From positions 1 through 38,228 of the forward strand of contig JAUXXD010000216.1 of the NCBI GenBank assembly GCA_030681265.1: DNA of 38,228 nucleotides, given 5' to 3'. This document shows, piece after piece, positions 1 to 9,500 of this stretch. The DNA is from Candidatus Didemnitutus sp. GTDB taxonomy: Bacteria; Verrucomicrobiota; Verrucomicrobiia; Opitutales; Opitutaceae. The notes under the pieces are model-generated. The model searched no databases and was not told where the DNA came from. It saw only the letters and a list, made by a program, of their open reading frames with translations. Position 1 is the first letter of the stretch; every line of letters begins with the position of its first letter. The position numbers were made by a program, and so were the translations under genes.

Positions 1-261
1 TTCACCGCAGTCGGCAAGGCCGTCGCGGGTGGCGAAACCGAAGGTTTCGTCAAAGTGATCAGCGAAGGCACCACGGGCGAAATTCTCGGCGTGCATATCA
101 TCGGCAACGAAGCGACAGAGCTGATCGCCGAATACGGACTCGCCATGAATCTCGAAGCGACAGTGGAGGATATCCACCACACGATCCACGCGCATCCGAC
201 GTTGTCGGAAGCATTGGGTGAAGCGGCTGCGGCCACGACCAACGAAGCGATTCACATCTAA
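1..261 (+). CDS. lpdA: Dihydrolipoyl dehydrogenase, C-terminal end (partial)
   Basis: The frame is open from base 1 and ends at the TAA before 262, so only the last 86 residues are present. They form the C-terminal dimerisation domain of the E3 flavoprotein, which reoxidises dihydrolipoamide with NAD+ in the pyruvate, 2-oxoglutarate and branched-chain 2-oxoacid dehydrogenase complexes and in glycine cleavage. The diagnostic stretch is HAHPTLSE near the end. Its His and Glu form the catalytic base pair that acts with the redox disulfide, which lies outside the window. The preceding GEILGVHIIG segment is also typical. The neighbouring isovaleryl-CoA dehydrogenase is compatible with a role in branched-chain amino-acid breakdown, but the two genes converge and are not an operon. 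Family assignment is firm; which complex it serves cannot be told. Confidence 0.93.
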   Translation, partial: FTAVGKAVAGGETEGFVKVISEGTTGEILGVHIIGNEATELIAEYGLAMNLEATVEDIHHTIHAHPTLSEALGEAAAATTNEAIHI

Positions 262-306
262 GCGAATCGGCGCATGCGTGACGATTCACGCCAGCGACAA
301 ATCACG

Positions 307-337
307 AGACCGGCCGCCACGCCGGTCTTTTTGTTTT
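307..337 (+). terminator. Rho-independent terminator after lpdA
   Basis: An 8-bp perfect stem, AGACCGGC (307-314) with GCCGGTCT (321-328), closes a 6-base loop and runs straight into a T-rich tract (328-337). It lies 46 bases after the lpdA stop. The minus strand has no matching U-tract, so it should act only on lpdA and not on the convergent gene. Confidence 0.85.
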
Positions 338-360
338 AGCGATAACGCGCGTGGTGCGCG

Positions 361-1524
361 TCAGGCGTTCTCGTTGTAAAGTTCGCGTCCGATGAGCACG
401 CGACGAATCTCGTTCGTGCCCGCGCCGATGTCGTAGAGCTTCGCATCGCGCAGCAAGCGTCCGGTCGGAAACTCGTTGATGTAACCGTTGCCGCCGAGGC
501 ACTGGATGGCTTCGAGCGCGACTTTCACTGCGCACTCTGAGGCGTAGAGGATACACGCAGCGGCGTCTTTGCGCGCGGCGCGACCACGGCCGCGGTCGAG
601 CGAACGCGCGACTTCGTAACTGAACGCGCGGGAACTTTGCAGCGCGACATACATGTCGGCGATCTTGCCCTGCATGAGACCGAAGGTGCCGATGGCGGAG
701 CCGAATTGTTTCCGCTGATGCACGTAGGGCAACACGATGTCCATCGCCGCCTGCATGATGCCGAGCGGACCGCCGGAAAGCACGCAGCGTTCAGTATCGA
801 GACCTTTCATCAGCACGCGTGAGCCGCCGTTGATTTCGCCGAGGACGTTTTCAGCGGGAATTTCGCAATCTTCGAAAACCAACTCGCAGGTGTTCGAGCC
901 GCGCATGCCGAGTTTGTCGAGTTTCGGCGACTTCTTGAAACCCTTCATGCCTTTCTCGACGAGAAACGCGGTCATGGCACGCGAGCCTTGGTCCTTCGGT
1001 GCTGTGCGCATGTAGACGATCAACACGTCGGCTTCGGGGCCGTTGGTGATCCACATTTTGGTGCCGTTGGCGATCCAGCGATTGCCTTTCTTCTTCGCTT
1101 GGCAGGCCATCGAATTGACGACGTCGGATCCAGCGCCCGCCTCGGACATCGCGAGCGCGCCGACGAATTTGCCCGAGCACAACTTCGGCAGGAAGCGCTT
1201 CCGCTGCTCGTCGTTGCCGTTCAGAAAGAGATTGTTGACGCAAAGATTGGAGTGCGCGCCATAGGACAAACCGACCGCACCCGACGCGCGGGAGATTTCC
1301 TCCATCGCGACGAGGTGGGCGAGGTAGCCCATGCCGGAGCCGCCGAATTCCTCGGAGACGGTGATGCCGAGCAGGCCCATCTCGCCGAATTTGCGCCACA
1401 TGTCGGCAGGCGATTCGTTGGTGTGATCGATTTCGGCGGCGCGTGGAGCGAGTTCCGCAGCACACATTTTGCGGACCGTGTCGCGCAGCGCATCAATTTC
1501 TTCGCCAAGGGTGGGTGCAGTCAT
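361..1524 (-). CDS. ivd: Isovaleryl-CoA dehydrogenase (acyl-CoA dehydrogenase family)
   Basis: A 387-residue FAD enzyme that oxidises isovaleryl-CoA to 3-methylcrotonyl-CoA in leucine breakdown, passing electrons to electron-transfer flavoprotein. The acyl-CoA dehydrogenase signature EAGAGSD is at about 128-134 and the flavin-contacting WITNG at about 158-162. Two features point to the isovaleryl subtype. The usual catalytic Glu near the C-terminus is replaced by Ala/Gly in YDIGAGTNE (364-372), and a Glu (E245) sits in the helix-G segment DTER, as in human [13 protein letters not shown] and the C-terminal RRVLIGR also fit. I chose the ATG at 1524 because it gives the normal family length; the frame stays open further upstream but that part is Ser/Arg-rich and unlike the family. 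Transcribed toward lpdA. Confidence 0.93.
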   Translation of the reverse strand: MTAPTLGEEIDALRDTVRKMCAAELAPRAAEIDHTNESPADMWRKFGEMGLLGITVSEEFGGSGMGYLAHLVAMEEISRASGAVGLSYGAHSNLCVNNLFLNGNDEQRKRFLPKLCSGKFVGALAMSEAGAGSDVVNSMACQAKKKGNRWIANGTKMWITNGPEADVLIVYMRTAPKDQGSRAMTAFLVEKGMKGFKKSPKLDKLGMRGSNTCELVFEDCEIPAENVLGEINGGSRVLMKGLDTERCVLSGGPLGIMQAAMDIVLPYVHQRKQFGSAIGTFGLMQGKIADMYVALQSSRAFSYEVARSLDRGRGRAARKDAAACILYASECAVKVALEAIQCLGGNGYINEFPTGRLLRDAKLYDIGAGTNEIRRVLIGRELYNENA

Positions 1525-1703
1525 GGTGGGGATTGGGAATGGTTGCCGCAGAACTCGCGCCTTTGCAATCCAACGGTCTTTGATTGCCGGCAGCGAAGTG
1601 AACTCCGACAGGTCCGTCCACCCCGAATATTTTCGTGTCGCCTGGCTGCGAGATTCAGCATTGGCAACCCCGGCACAGCGCCGGAAGCTTGATGAAATCA
1701 AAC

Positions 1704-1733
1704 TTGCATTACTAAATAGAGTTTCACTATACA
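1704..1733 (+). promoter_or_regulatory. Candidate sigma70-type promoter for the rhs module
   Basis: TTGCAT (1704-1709) and TATACA (1728-1733) are separated by 18 bases in an AT-rich stretch just before the secreted-protein gene. The -10 ends only 9 bases before the ATG at 1743, so the transcript would be nearly leaderless. The match is moderate and untested. Confidence 0.3.
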
Positions 1734-1742
1734 AAATCCATC

Positions 1743-2819
1743 ATGCGAAAGGCCTCTATTGTCGGGGTGTTGCTAATATCGGGCGCATTTTCAGTAGCGC
1801 TTTGCGCCCACGGCGATTCCACGGCTGCGGCAAGCCCAGAGCCGACCAAGGGGCGCAGCGCCATTATGGCGCCCGGCGCTGCGTCGATCATGTTGGCAAA
1901 GGGAGAACAGCTGGCGCGTGACTTTTCCGCCGAACGAGTGCGGATTTCTCTTTTGTCTCGGCCGTTTTTTCAGGCTTCGGCGGGCGACTGGCCCACCCTT
2001 GAAGTGGGTCCTTCCTCCTTGGTGTTTGTGCAGGATGCAAGTGGGGGCGGCCTCATTCTCTTAGGCGATGGAGAACAGGCTTTACCGGTTTCGATCGAAC
2101 TAGGAGCGGATGGCCGCAGTAAAGACCTTCTCGGTTTAAGTCTCGAATATGACCGCTTGCGGGGTGAGGCAGCGCTGCAAGCCTTTGGTAAGACTTATGC
2201 AATTGAAGCGTCGCCCGATAGTCACATCACTTCGGTTGTGATTACGGCGGGCGCGGCAGATTGGGTCTTGGAAAAGTTGGAATTCGAGTCGAATGAGCCC
2301 GCTTCGGTGGCGCGCGTTCCGAATCTGACTGCGGCAACGACGCCCGGGAATCGAGCCAAGCCCGAATCAATTAGGTTGAAGCGGCAACTAGCATTGCAGG
2401 ACGCCATTGCCTTCTTCGGTCGGGGACAAGACGCAGCTGGCGAGGCCGCATTGGATTTACAGGGCAGGGGCCTACACGGAACGGCTGCGTGGCGTCTCGA
2501 TTGCGCCAATCGTCTAACTTGGGTAGCGCTCGAACTTTCGCGCCGCGGTGAGGCGTCAGCTGCGGTTCTGGCGGCGCAAAAAGCGGTGGACAAACTGCGC
2601 CCCTTGTTTGCCGCAAATCAAAGGAGTGAGGCCACAGTGGTGGCCAGCGCTTCCGAACTCGAAGGGTTTCTGGTAGAGAGATTTTTCGGAGACTTGGAAC
2701 AAGCGCGCGCGAGTTACAGCAGGGCAGCAGGGGTTATGCCCGGCAGCGTCGTGGCTGAAGCCGCCATCGGGCGGTTAGAGCGAGCGGAACAAGAGTCGCG
2801 AATTCGCGCCAAGCGTTAA
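1743..2819 (+). CDS. Secreted protein of unknown function with helical-repeat C-terminus
   Basis: I do not recognise this 358-residue protein. Residues 1-22 form a Sec signal peptide (basic MRKAS, then a hydrophobic core ending near ALCA), so it should be exported. Residues about 60-200 look beta-rich (alternating hydrophobic stretches such as GLILLGDG). From about 215 the chain is Ala-rich and helical, with segments resembling tetratricopeptide units (AAVLAAQKAVDKL; LEQARASYSRAAGVMPGS). The gene ends 19 bases before the rhs start on the same strand with no terminator between, so co-transcription is likely. That suggests a periplasmic or surface partner, chaperone or export aid of the RHS protein, but this is positional inference only. 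Confidence 0.75.
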   Translation: MRKASIVGVLLISGAFSVALCAHGDSTAAASPEPTKGRSAIMAPGAASIMLAKGEQLARDFSAERVRISLLSRPFFQASAGDWPTLEVGPSSLVFVQDASGGGLILLGDGEQALPVSIELGADGRSKDLLGLSLEYDRLRGEAALQAFGKTYAIEASPDSHITSVVITAGAADWVLEKLEFESNEPASVARVPNLTAATTPGNRAKPESIRLKRQLALQDAIAFFGRGQDAAGEAALDLQGRGLHGTAAWRLDCANRLTWVALELSRRGEASAAVLAAQKAVDKLRPLFAANQRSEATVVASASELEGFLVERFFGDLEQARASYSRAAGVMPGSVVAEAAIGRLERAEQESRIRAKR

Positions 2820-2838
2820 CCTGAAGAATTCTATTACC

Positions 2839-5800
2839 ATGTTGCCTTCACTTTTACGGTTTAGCCTTAGTTGCACCATTGCCATTCTTGTCGGACTTGC
2901 TTCGCCAGCGCGCGCGCAGTCTATTCCAGAATCAGCACAGATAAATCCGTTCCTTGGGGTGCCAGTGCAGATTCTCGTTCTCGCCTTCGGGAAAGCGGAG
3001 CACGGTGAACCGGCAGAATTCTGGGCTCAAGGGAACGGGCTTATGCCATCTTCGCTATCCGACTACTCCTACCATCTCAACGCGGGCTTCCCGATTTGGT
3101 ATGGAGTTCAAGAGGCCAGCTACCAGATGACTCCTGGTGAGGACTATGTGATTTACGCTGATAGCATCTCGTATCCGTCAAGTGTTGCAAAGACCAAGAT
3201 CAACCTGCGGGCCCCAAGAGGGTATCGCGTATTCATCGATGGGGTGGATCGCACCAGTCTAGAGGTAAATGGAGAGAGTCACAATTACCTGATTCGGATA
3301 GTTGCGACCGACCCAGACTCGACGGTTGCTAGGGCCGGAGAGGCGTCATCCCTTGCGACTGGGGGTATCAACTGGCAAGTGGGACTCGGCGCACTCCGGA
3401 ATGGCAAATCCGCCGGATTTCTTGAGATTCTCAGCGGGGGCACGGCTTCTAGCTGGGGTGGTATTTTCACCCCAGCCGCGTTGGACTACCGGAAAAACTG
3501 GAGCGAGGTCGCAGTTTATCGGGTTAGCAATCACATCCGTCAGGTTATTGCTAATGAAGCGGCGGTAGATGTCGTGACAATCAGTGGCGACTCTTTCGAG
3601 TTAAGATTTTACAATCCCAGTCAGGTCGTAGGGACGTCGGGGTTGCGCACGTTTGAAGGCGTGCCATTTGTGACCTACAAGATTGAGAAAGGAAGCACAG
3701 ATACATCGCTTAAGCTTACAAGCACAACCCGGGATCTAGGCAGTAGTAGTGCAGTGGCAAGAGTTGCCCAAACGACCTTGGTGCGAACCGGAGCCGCGCC
3801 CAACTTTGTATGGACATTGCATAATTGGCATTCGGTAAATGCGGCTGCTCCCACTGTCGAAATCTCGGAGTCGGCGGGCACGGTGCAGAACCGGACGGAA
3901 ACAATCATCCTTCGCGTTCCCAATGGAGACATTGCAACCAAGATTGAAAATGGATTTGCGCTCAAACCATGGGGCGAGGTTTTGGTGTCTGAAAAACTTG
4001 GCACGACCGAGGCGATCACAAAAGATTTCGACTACTACCAGAACGCAAACGATATCAGTAATTACACGTTTCTCAAGTCAATCAGTGTAGTCGGCGGAGG
4101 ATGGGAGGCCTACGAATACTATCCAATCACAACGCATTTGGCTGGCACCTTGAAATACAAATTTCGGCCATTTTTGAGCACCCCGGCTTCCCCCTCGGTC
4201 AATCCGAGCCTCGGACAAGTCACCTATTTTGAATATTCGACAGACCCCTACGGCAAGCCAACTCGGCCGGCGCTGATCCAAACATCGATCAACTCGGGTG
4301 CCGGTTCGGTGACGACGGCGAAAACCACGATTACCTATTCCGAGCAAAGCGTAACGTTTAACACCTATCCCTTTCATCTGGTGCAGGCGACCCGCCGGGA
4401 CTACTCGGATGCATCGACTTACTTGCAGACTGTGACGAAATACTTTCGCGAGAACACTGCGAACGAGTTTTTTCGCAATTTGCCTCATTCCGTGCTCCAC
4501 CCAAATGGGGTGAAGCAGGTCTTTGCGCATCAGCGAGGAAGTTGGAATGGCACGACATTTACGAAGTCAGGCAACTATGGTTTTGATAATGATTCGGCCA
4601 GTAGGACCATAGTGATTACCGGGATCGACGGATCGTCCTACACTAATCATGACAACTACGACATCGAGGACTTGAGCTTGGTTAGTGGGAAATCAACGAT
4701 GGAGGTTCAGATTCGAGATTCTCGGTCAAAGTTGGTTCGCTCCGAACTTTACATCTGGAATGGAAGCTGGAATTTAAGCCTGAGTCCTGCTGCGGCAACC
4801 ACCTTTACCTACGATGCCGCTGGATTTCTGACGAAGCGCTTAGATGGTAGTGGAGCAGAAGTTTCTGCGGTGTATCGCGGGGCCCTAAAAATTACAGACG
4901 TGGATGTCGCGGGTGTGAAACGAAACTACATCTATGACGCTGGGGGCCGGATTGAAACCATTACTAAGGAGGCTGGTCCAATAACAATACTCAAGTATGA
5001 TGCCGCTGGACGAATTATTGAGACAAAAGTAGTCAATAGAATTGAAGAGGAGGAAGAAGAAGAGGAAGAAGAGCGGCAGTATTTCGCGGGTTGGGAATTC
5101 GACGACGCTTTGAATGCAGAACAATGCTTTGCTTTCGGCGAGGGCGCGCAAGAATGCGAGGAGCCGGAAGAGGAAGAGGAAGAGGAAGAGGATGAAGAAG
5201 AGGAAGAGGATGAGGAGCCACTTCTTGTTTTGGTTACATCCAGCACTTACGATGATGCTGGTCGCGTAAAAGTAGTCATAGCTCCAGGAAATATTGTCAC
5301 GAACTACAGCTATGTCGTTGCGAATAATCGAATGACCGTTGCCGTTACGGGTGGAGGCGATAAAATTACGGAAAGCTATGCTGACGGACGTCTTAAGTCG
5401 GTCACGGGCTCGGGCGTTGTAGCCGAATACTATACTTATGGGATCGACGGGGCGGGTAACCTCACATTGGAGCGGCGGCTGAGTTCTACAACGTCCAGCA
5501 ATGTTTCAACGCTGACTCGTGATTGGCTAAACAGAGAGGTGTCTCTTGTTCAGCCTGCGTGGAGTGGCGGCACGGCAACGCAAACCTGGAGCTACAATAC
5601 GAACGGACAACTCGCTAAAATCACTCAGCCGGGATCGGCTAACAAACTTTTCCTCTACGACGAACTCGGGACGCTTTCTCGAGAGGGCTTGGATGTCGGT
5701 GCCACCACAGGGGTGCTTGATCTTGCGAGCACTGATCGCATCACGGACTACGAATGGACCTATTTCCTCAGGGACAACAACTGGTGGCGCCGTGAAACGA

Positions 5801-8800
5801 AAAAAATCTATGCGACAGCATACAATGCGGCGACCACACAAACAGGCCAGCTCGAGACCCAACTCAACGGCTTCGCGGCGGCAGAAAGTGGCTTTCTGCG
5901 CTTGGCCCGCAGCGACAGCACCGATGTTTTCGGAAATGTCACCACGGCCTATACAGAGATGCATTTCGCGACCAAAACCGTTGTTGCAACTAACGCCATT
6001 CTGGCAGATTTGACTAAACTTTCTGTGCAGACACAGGTTAACGGATTGCTGAAATCGGTGCGCGACCGAGCCGGTCTTACGACAGTGCATAAATACGACG
6101 GACTTGAGCGACAGGTTTCAACGGTCGATTCACGGAACAATGCCCAAACCGTCAATTTCTTTGTCGGCACGAATCTAGTTCAAAAGGTTAGAGATGGTGC
6201 AGGTGTTGCACAGGCGACCTACACCTACGATACGGCCGGTCGCATCGCTACCATTACAGATGCGCATAACGAGGTAACTCGGTATGCCTACTCGACACGG
6301 AATGAGCGCACTTACGAGTGGGGAAGCGCAATTTATCCAGTCGCTCATACCTACAACGAGTATGGACAGAAGCAAACCATGAAGACCTATCGGGGGGGCA
6401 CAAACTGGAATGACGAAACGTGGCCGTCTGCGACCGGTGACGCCGATACGACGACCTGGAGCTATCAGGAGAGCACTGGATTACTTACTGCCAAAACGGA
6501 TAATTCAAACAATGCGGTCACCTATACCTATACTTCGGCCAGACAGGTTAAAACGCGCAAGTGGGCTAGAACGATTCTGATCGGCGGAACGCACGTGCCC
6601 GTTACCACGACTTACGAATACAGCACAACAACCGGAGAGCCTGACACGGTCTCCTATAACGACGGAACGACGGGAGTGGTGTTTTCATTCAATCGCCTCG
6701 GACAATTGACGTCTGCTTCGCAAATGGGGGGAGCGGGCCTTGTCACAACGTTAGATCCTTGCGTATGCGGGAAGCTGCTTGCAGAGATTCTGGATCCCAC
6801 ATTCTTCGGGAATCGACGAATTGACTACGAACTCAACTTCGCCACGGGATATGATAAAGGCCGCAGTATGGGTTATGCGCTCAAAGTCGGCACGACTCCG
6901 GAGCAGACGATCAGCTACGGCTACGAAACTGACGGACGATTCAAATCCCTTGTCGCCGATGGGATGACCTTCAACTACACTTACGCAACCAACTCTCACC
7001 TGATTGCGGGCGTCTCGCAGTCCGGATCCAACTGGACCCAGTCCCGCACGTGGCTTGCCAAGCGCAACATCCTCGATGTTATCGAAACCAAGATCGGCAC
7101 TACATCGAAAGCCAAATTTAACTATCACCACGACGCCGGTGGTCGGATCGATTGTGTCGAAAAAACGGGCGAATTGTTCAACCGCTACGGAACTTCCAGT
7201 GAAGGCCTTCACACCAACTATGGGTATAATGCTCGTGCCGAACTGACCTCCGAACTAACCAAACTGCGCGACAGTGATTCGGTCCTGACGGGCCGCACTG
7301 ATACTTACTCTTACGACAACATCGGCAACCGACAGGAAGCTAGTCACAATGGAAATGTGGCGACCTATACGTCAAACGGCCTCAACCAATACATCACCCG
7401 CACGGTGCCGGGTGTGTTCGATGTCACCGGGGCGTCTGCTTCTACCACGGTGACTGTGGGCGGTTCTGCCGTTGATGTGGCTCGGCATGGGGAATATTAT
7501 TTCAAGGGACACCCGTTGGACAACAGCGAAGCACCGGCATTTACGGGTATCGCTGTTAATGACGGCACAACCTCAGTAACGGTGCCTGCATTCGTGCAGG
7601 GTTCTCCCGAGGGAATGGGGCCATACGACGCGGACGGCAACTTGCTAAACGACGGTCGATGGAAGCGCGTCTATGATGCCGAGAACCGCCTGATTGAGAT
7701 GGAGGCGATAGTTTATGGCACGGGTGCTCCGCGGCAGAAGCTGAAGTTCGCCTACGATTACCTTGGTCGTCGCGTTGGAAAGAAAGTTTTCAACCATACA
7801 GCAGCCCCAGAAGCCCCGGCTTGGGTGCTGGTGTTTGAACGGCGATTCGTGTATGACGGTTGGAACATGATCGCGGAATTGGAAGTCAACGGCACCACGA
7901 TCAGCAAATTGCGCACTTATGCGTGGGGTTTAGACTTGTCTGGCTCGCGACAGGGCGCAGGCGGGATTGGCGGACTCCTAGCCGTCCAAGAAGGGGGTGA
8001 CACTTATCTACCGGCCTATGACAGTAATGGCAATCTCCATGGGCTCCTAAAAGCTACCGATGGAACCTTCGTCGCGGAGTATGAGTATGATGGGTTTGGG
8101 AATACGCTGCGGTCAAGCGGTTCATTTGCGGCAACTAATCCATTCCGCTTTTCAACCAAATACATGGATATCGAGACGGGACTATTTTACTACGGCCGGA
8201 GATACTATTCGCCTAGCTTGGGGCGATTTATCAACCGAGATCCGATCGAAGAAAAGGGAGGGGTTAATTTGTATGCATTTGTTGGCAACAACGGAATCGG
8301 TCGCACCGACTTTATGGGTTTGAGTGAAAACGACGATAAACTAAAATTAATTAATTATAATGATAAATCTGTATTAATAGATCCTTTCCCGGTTACGGCG
8401 GACAAAATCAAGATAATATTCAACGTTCACTTTTTATTCGAGAAAACCACTATTCGCTTGCCATTTGGATTAAGCGACGCAGGAAATAATGCCTCGGAAG
8501 AAGCCCCAAACAACACGATCAAAGATTTTGACTGTGACAAGATTAAGAAGGCAATGGCGGGTGACAAAACTGCGCTCGCAGAGCTAGGGAAAACCAATGC
8601 AGTTGTAGGCGGTGCTATTACCGCAGCTGAAAATTTATTCCGCCGCTCGGAGTATATGGGGCAGCTTCTCAATACCTCTGACATTGGGGCGCGTTATGAC
8701 GTGCGGCATGAATTTGGTGTTAGCATTAACGGCGCAGGCCAAATGGGGAGGGTTATGCAAGATCAAGATGGCCACTGGTCTGATGCCGACACACTAGCTG

Positions 8801-9072
8801 ACCCTCAGGGCGTTGCATTCGTTCATACCCATCCATACTGGCAGGGTGGACGATCTGGAAATTTTAGTGCCGGAGATATAAATTGGGCGCTCAAAAGTGG
8901 CCGAGATATCTACCTAGTTGGTGCTGGAGGCGCCGTGAGTGTGTTCTCGCCAAACGGGCAGGATACGCAAGAGATCAGATCGATCTTAGCGCGCAGTGTC
9001 GGTGCCGGTAATCTCGACGACGCGACCTTGAAGGAGCTTCAAAAGATAGGTGCATCGAAAGGGTGTAAATAG
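2839..9072 (+). CDS. Giant secreted RHS/YD-repeat protein with C-terminal toxin-like domain
   Basis: A 2077-residue protein. Residues 1-27 are a Sec signal peptide ending ARA-Q. An N-terminal beta-rich region (about 30-590) is followed by a long run of YD repeats (YDAAGFLTK, YDAGGRIET, YDDAGRVKV, YDTAGRIAT) that should form the hollow RHS shell. Residues 735-794 carry an unusual acidic insert. The hallmark RHS-associated core is at about 1780-1828 (YYGRRYYSPSLGRF, then NRDPIEEKGG and NLYAFVGNN). After the core comes a 249-residue tip unrelated to the repeats. In polymorphic toxin systems the core marks where a variable toxic domain is joined, self-cleaved and kept inside the shell. Export here appears to rely on a signal peptide; no VgrG, PAAR or TcB-type partner is present. 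Three small genes follow within 3 bases or with overlap. Confidence 0.92.
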   Translation: MLPSLLRFSLSCTIAILVGLASPARAQSIPESAQINPFLGVPVQILVLAFGKAEHGEPAEFWAQGNGLMPSSLSDYSYHLNAGFPIWYGVQEASYQMTPGEDYVIYADSISYPSSVAKTKINLRAPRGYRVFIDGVDRTSLEVNGESHNYLIRIVATDPDSTVARAGEASSLATGGINWQVGLGALRNGKSAGFLEILSGGTASSWGGIFTPAALDYRKNWSEVAVYRVSNHIRQVIANEAAVDVVTISGDSFELRFYNPSQVVGTSGLRTFEGVPFVTYKIEKGSTDTSLKLTSTTRDLGSSSAVARVAQTTLVRTGAAPNFVWTLHNWHSVNAAAPTVEISESAGTVQNRTETIILRVPNGDIATKIENGFALKPWGEVLVSEKLGTTEAITKDFDYYQNANDISNYTFLKSISVVGGGWEAYEYYPITTHLAGTLKYKFRPFLSTPASPSVNPSLGQVTYFEYSTDPYGKPTRPALIQTSINSGAGSVTTAKTTITYSEQSVTFNTYPFHLVQATRRDYSDASTYLQTVTKYFRENTANEFFRNLPHSVLHPNGVKQVFAHQRGSWNGTTFTKSGNYGFDNDSASRTIVITGIDGSSYTNHDNYDIEDLSLVSGKSTMEVQIRDSRSKLVRSELYIWNGSWNLSLSPAAATTFTYDAAGFLTKRLDGSGAEVSAVYRGALKITDVDVAGVKRNYIYDAGGRIETITKEAGPITILKYDAAGRIIETKVVNRIEEEEEEEEEERQYFAGWEFDDALNAEQCFAFGEGAQECEEPEEEEEEEEDEEEEEDEEPLLVLVTSSTYDDAGRVKVVIAPGNIVTNYSYVVANNRMTVAVTGGGDKITESYADGRLKSVTGSGVVAEYYTYGIDGAGNLTLERRLSSTTSSNVSTLTRDWLNREVSLVQPAWSGGTATQTWSYNTNGQLAKITQPGSANKLFLYDELGTLSREGLDVGATTGVLDLASTDRITDYEWTYFLRDNNWWRRETKKIYATAYNAATTQTGQLETQLNGFAAAESGFLRLARSDSTDVFGNVTTAYTEMHFATKTVVATNAILADLTKLSVQTQVNGLLKSVRDRAGLTTVHKYDGLERQVSTVDSRNNAQTVNFFVGTNLVQKVRDGAGVAQATYTYDTAGRIATITDAHNEVTRYAYSTRNERTYEWGSAIYPVAHTYNEYGQKQTMKTYRGGTNWNDETWPSATGDADTTTWSYQESTGLLTAKTDNSNNAVTYTYTSARQVKTRKWARTILIGGTHVPVTTTYEYSTTTGEPDTVSYNDGTTGVVFSFNRLGQLTSASQMGGAGLVTTLDPCVCGKLLAEILDPTFFGNRRIDYELNFATGYDKGRSMGYALKVGTTPEQTISYGYETDGRFKSLVADGMTFNYTYATNSHLIAGVSQSGSNWTQSRTWLAKRNILDVIETKIGTTSKAKFNYHHDAGGRIDCVEKTGELFNRYGTSSEGLHTNYGYNARAELTSELTKLRDSDSVLTGRTDTYSYDNIGNRQEASHNGNVATYTSNGLNQYITRTVPGVFDVTGASASTTVTVGGSAVDVARHGEYYFKGHPLDNSEAPAFTGIAVNDGTTSVTVPAFVQGSPEGMGPYDADGNLLNDGRWKRVYDAENRLIEMEAIVYGTGAPRQKLKFAYDYLGRRVGKKVFNHTAAPEAPAWVLVFERRFVYDGWNMIAELEVNGTTISKLRTYAWGLDLSGSRQGAGGIGGLLAVQEGGDTYLPAYDSNGNLHGLLKATDGTFVAEYEYDGFGNTLRSSGSFAATNPFRFSTKYMDIETGLFYYGRRYYSPSLGRFINRDPIEEKGGVNLYAFVGNNGIGRTDFMGLSENDDKLKLINYNDKSVLIDPFPVTADKIKIIFNVHFLFEKTTIRLPFGLSDAGNNASEEAPNNTIKDFDCDKIKKAMAGDKTALAELGKTNAVVGGAITAAENLFRRSEYMGQLLNTSDIGARYDVRHEFGVSINGAGQMGRVMQDQDGHWSDADTLADPQGVAFVHTHPYWQGGRSGNFSAGDINWALKSGRDIYLVGAGGAVSVFSPNGQDTQEIRSILARSVGAGNLDDATLKELQKIGASKGCK
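5041..5220 (+). repeat. GAA/GAG low-complexity tract encoding poly-Glu
   Basis: Two runs of GAA/GAG codons (about 5044-5073 and 5158-5217, mostly a GAAGAG hexamer) encode Glu/Asp-rich blocks flanking about 30 ordinary residues. The tract interrupts the YD repeats at residues 735-794 and is in frame throughout. Slippage of the six-base unit would change length without breaking the frame. Confidence 0.85.
8323..9069 (+). other. Variable C-terminal tip of the RHS protein: JAMM/MPN-like domain
   Basis: This is residues 1829-2077, after the RHS core. The DNA becomes clearly AT-rich right after the core (from about 8325), typical of toxin-tip exchange. The motif H1996-T-H1998-P followed by S2010 and D2013 matches the HxHP...SxxD metal site of JAMM/MPN metallopeptidases. 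E1958, 38 residues upstream, sits where the catalytic Glu is expected. The H-to-D spacing (15) is longer than in AMSH-type enzymes. JAB-like toxins and the DUF4329 family at RHS C-termini have similar motifs. A zinc-dependent protease or deubiquitinase-like activity is inferred, not shown. Confidence 0.6.
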
Positions 9073-9074
9073 CC

Positions 9075-9500
9075 ATGAAACGAATAGCCAAATTAGCGCT
9101 GCTCCTTTTGGTCACCTACTTGTCGATAATTTCAATGAAGCGCATGGGGAGAGAGACCTTTTCCATCAGATGCTCTCCGCCTGATCACCGCTTTGAAAAT
9201 TCGGGAGATCCTCGCGGCGTCCTCGCATTTGCTTTGAAGGAGATCGATATGAGAAAATCTTGGGTGATTGTTAGGTGGCGCAATCCTGGAAAAGATAAAT
9301 TGGGTTTCATGCAAAACTGCTTACCGCCATTTTTGCTTACTTCCGACATTTCACTCCAAAGCGTTTCGTCTGAAAATATCACTATTTCGATCGATACGCC
9401 GTTTTGGACGAACGCACGGGACGTTAGAGAAGCGATTTTAGACGGTCTCCCTAAGTCGAGACATTACTCGGGTTATGTGTTTACCCTTTCTGAAAATTGA
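9075..9500 (+). CDS. Small membrane-anchored or exported protein; candidate immunity protein
   Basis: A 141-residue protein with an N-terminal hydrophobic helix (residues about 5-20, KLALLLLVTYLSIIS after MKRIA) that is either a signal peptide or a membrane anchor. The rest is soluble, with two cysteines (positions about 33 and 83). I recognise no family. The start is two bases after the rhs stop and the end overlaps the next gene, so it is part of the same transcript. In polymorphic toxin loci the gene directly behind the toxin tip is usually the cognate immunity gene, which makes this the leading candidate. A periplasmic location would fit an RHS protein that is exported by Sec. There is no sequence proof. 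Confidence 0.7.
   Translation: MKRIAKLALLLLVTYLSIISMKRMGRETFSIRCSPPDHRFENSGDPRGVLAFALKEIDMRKSWVIVRWRNPGKDKLGFMQNCLPPFLLTSDISLQSVSSENITISIDTPFWTNARDVREAILDGLPKSRHYSGYVFTLSEN

Noticed and set aside
361-1734. Longer 457-residue version of isovaleryl-CoA dehydrogenase
   Set aside because: The extra 70 N-terminal residues are unlike the family and would overlap the promoter region of the divergent gene; the ATG at 1524 gives the normal length.
4932-5246. Minus-strand Ser-rich frame across the GAA/GAG tract
   Set aside because: It is only the complement of the poly-Glu codons (TTC/CTC read as serine in another frame).
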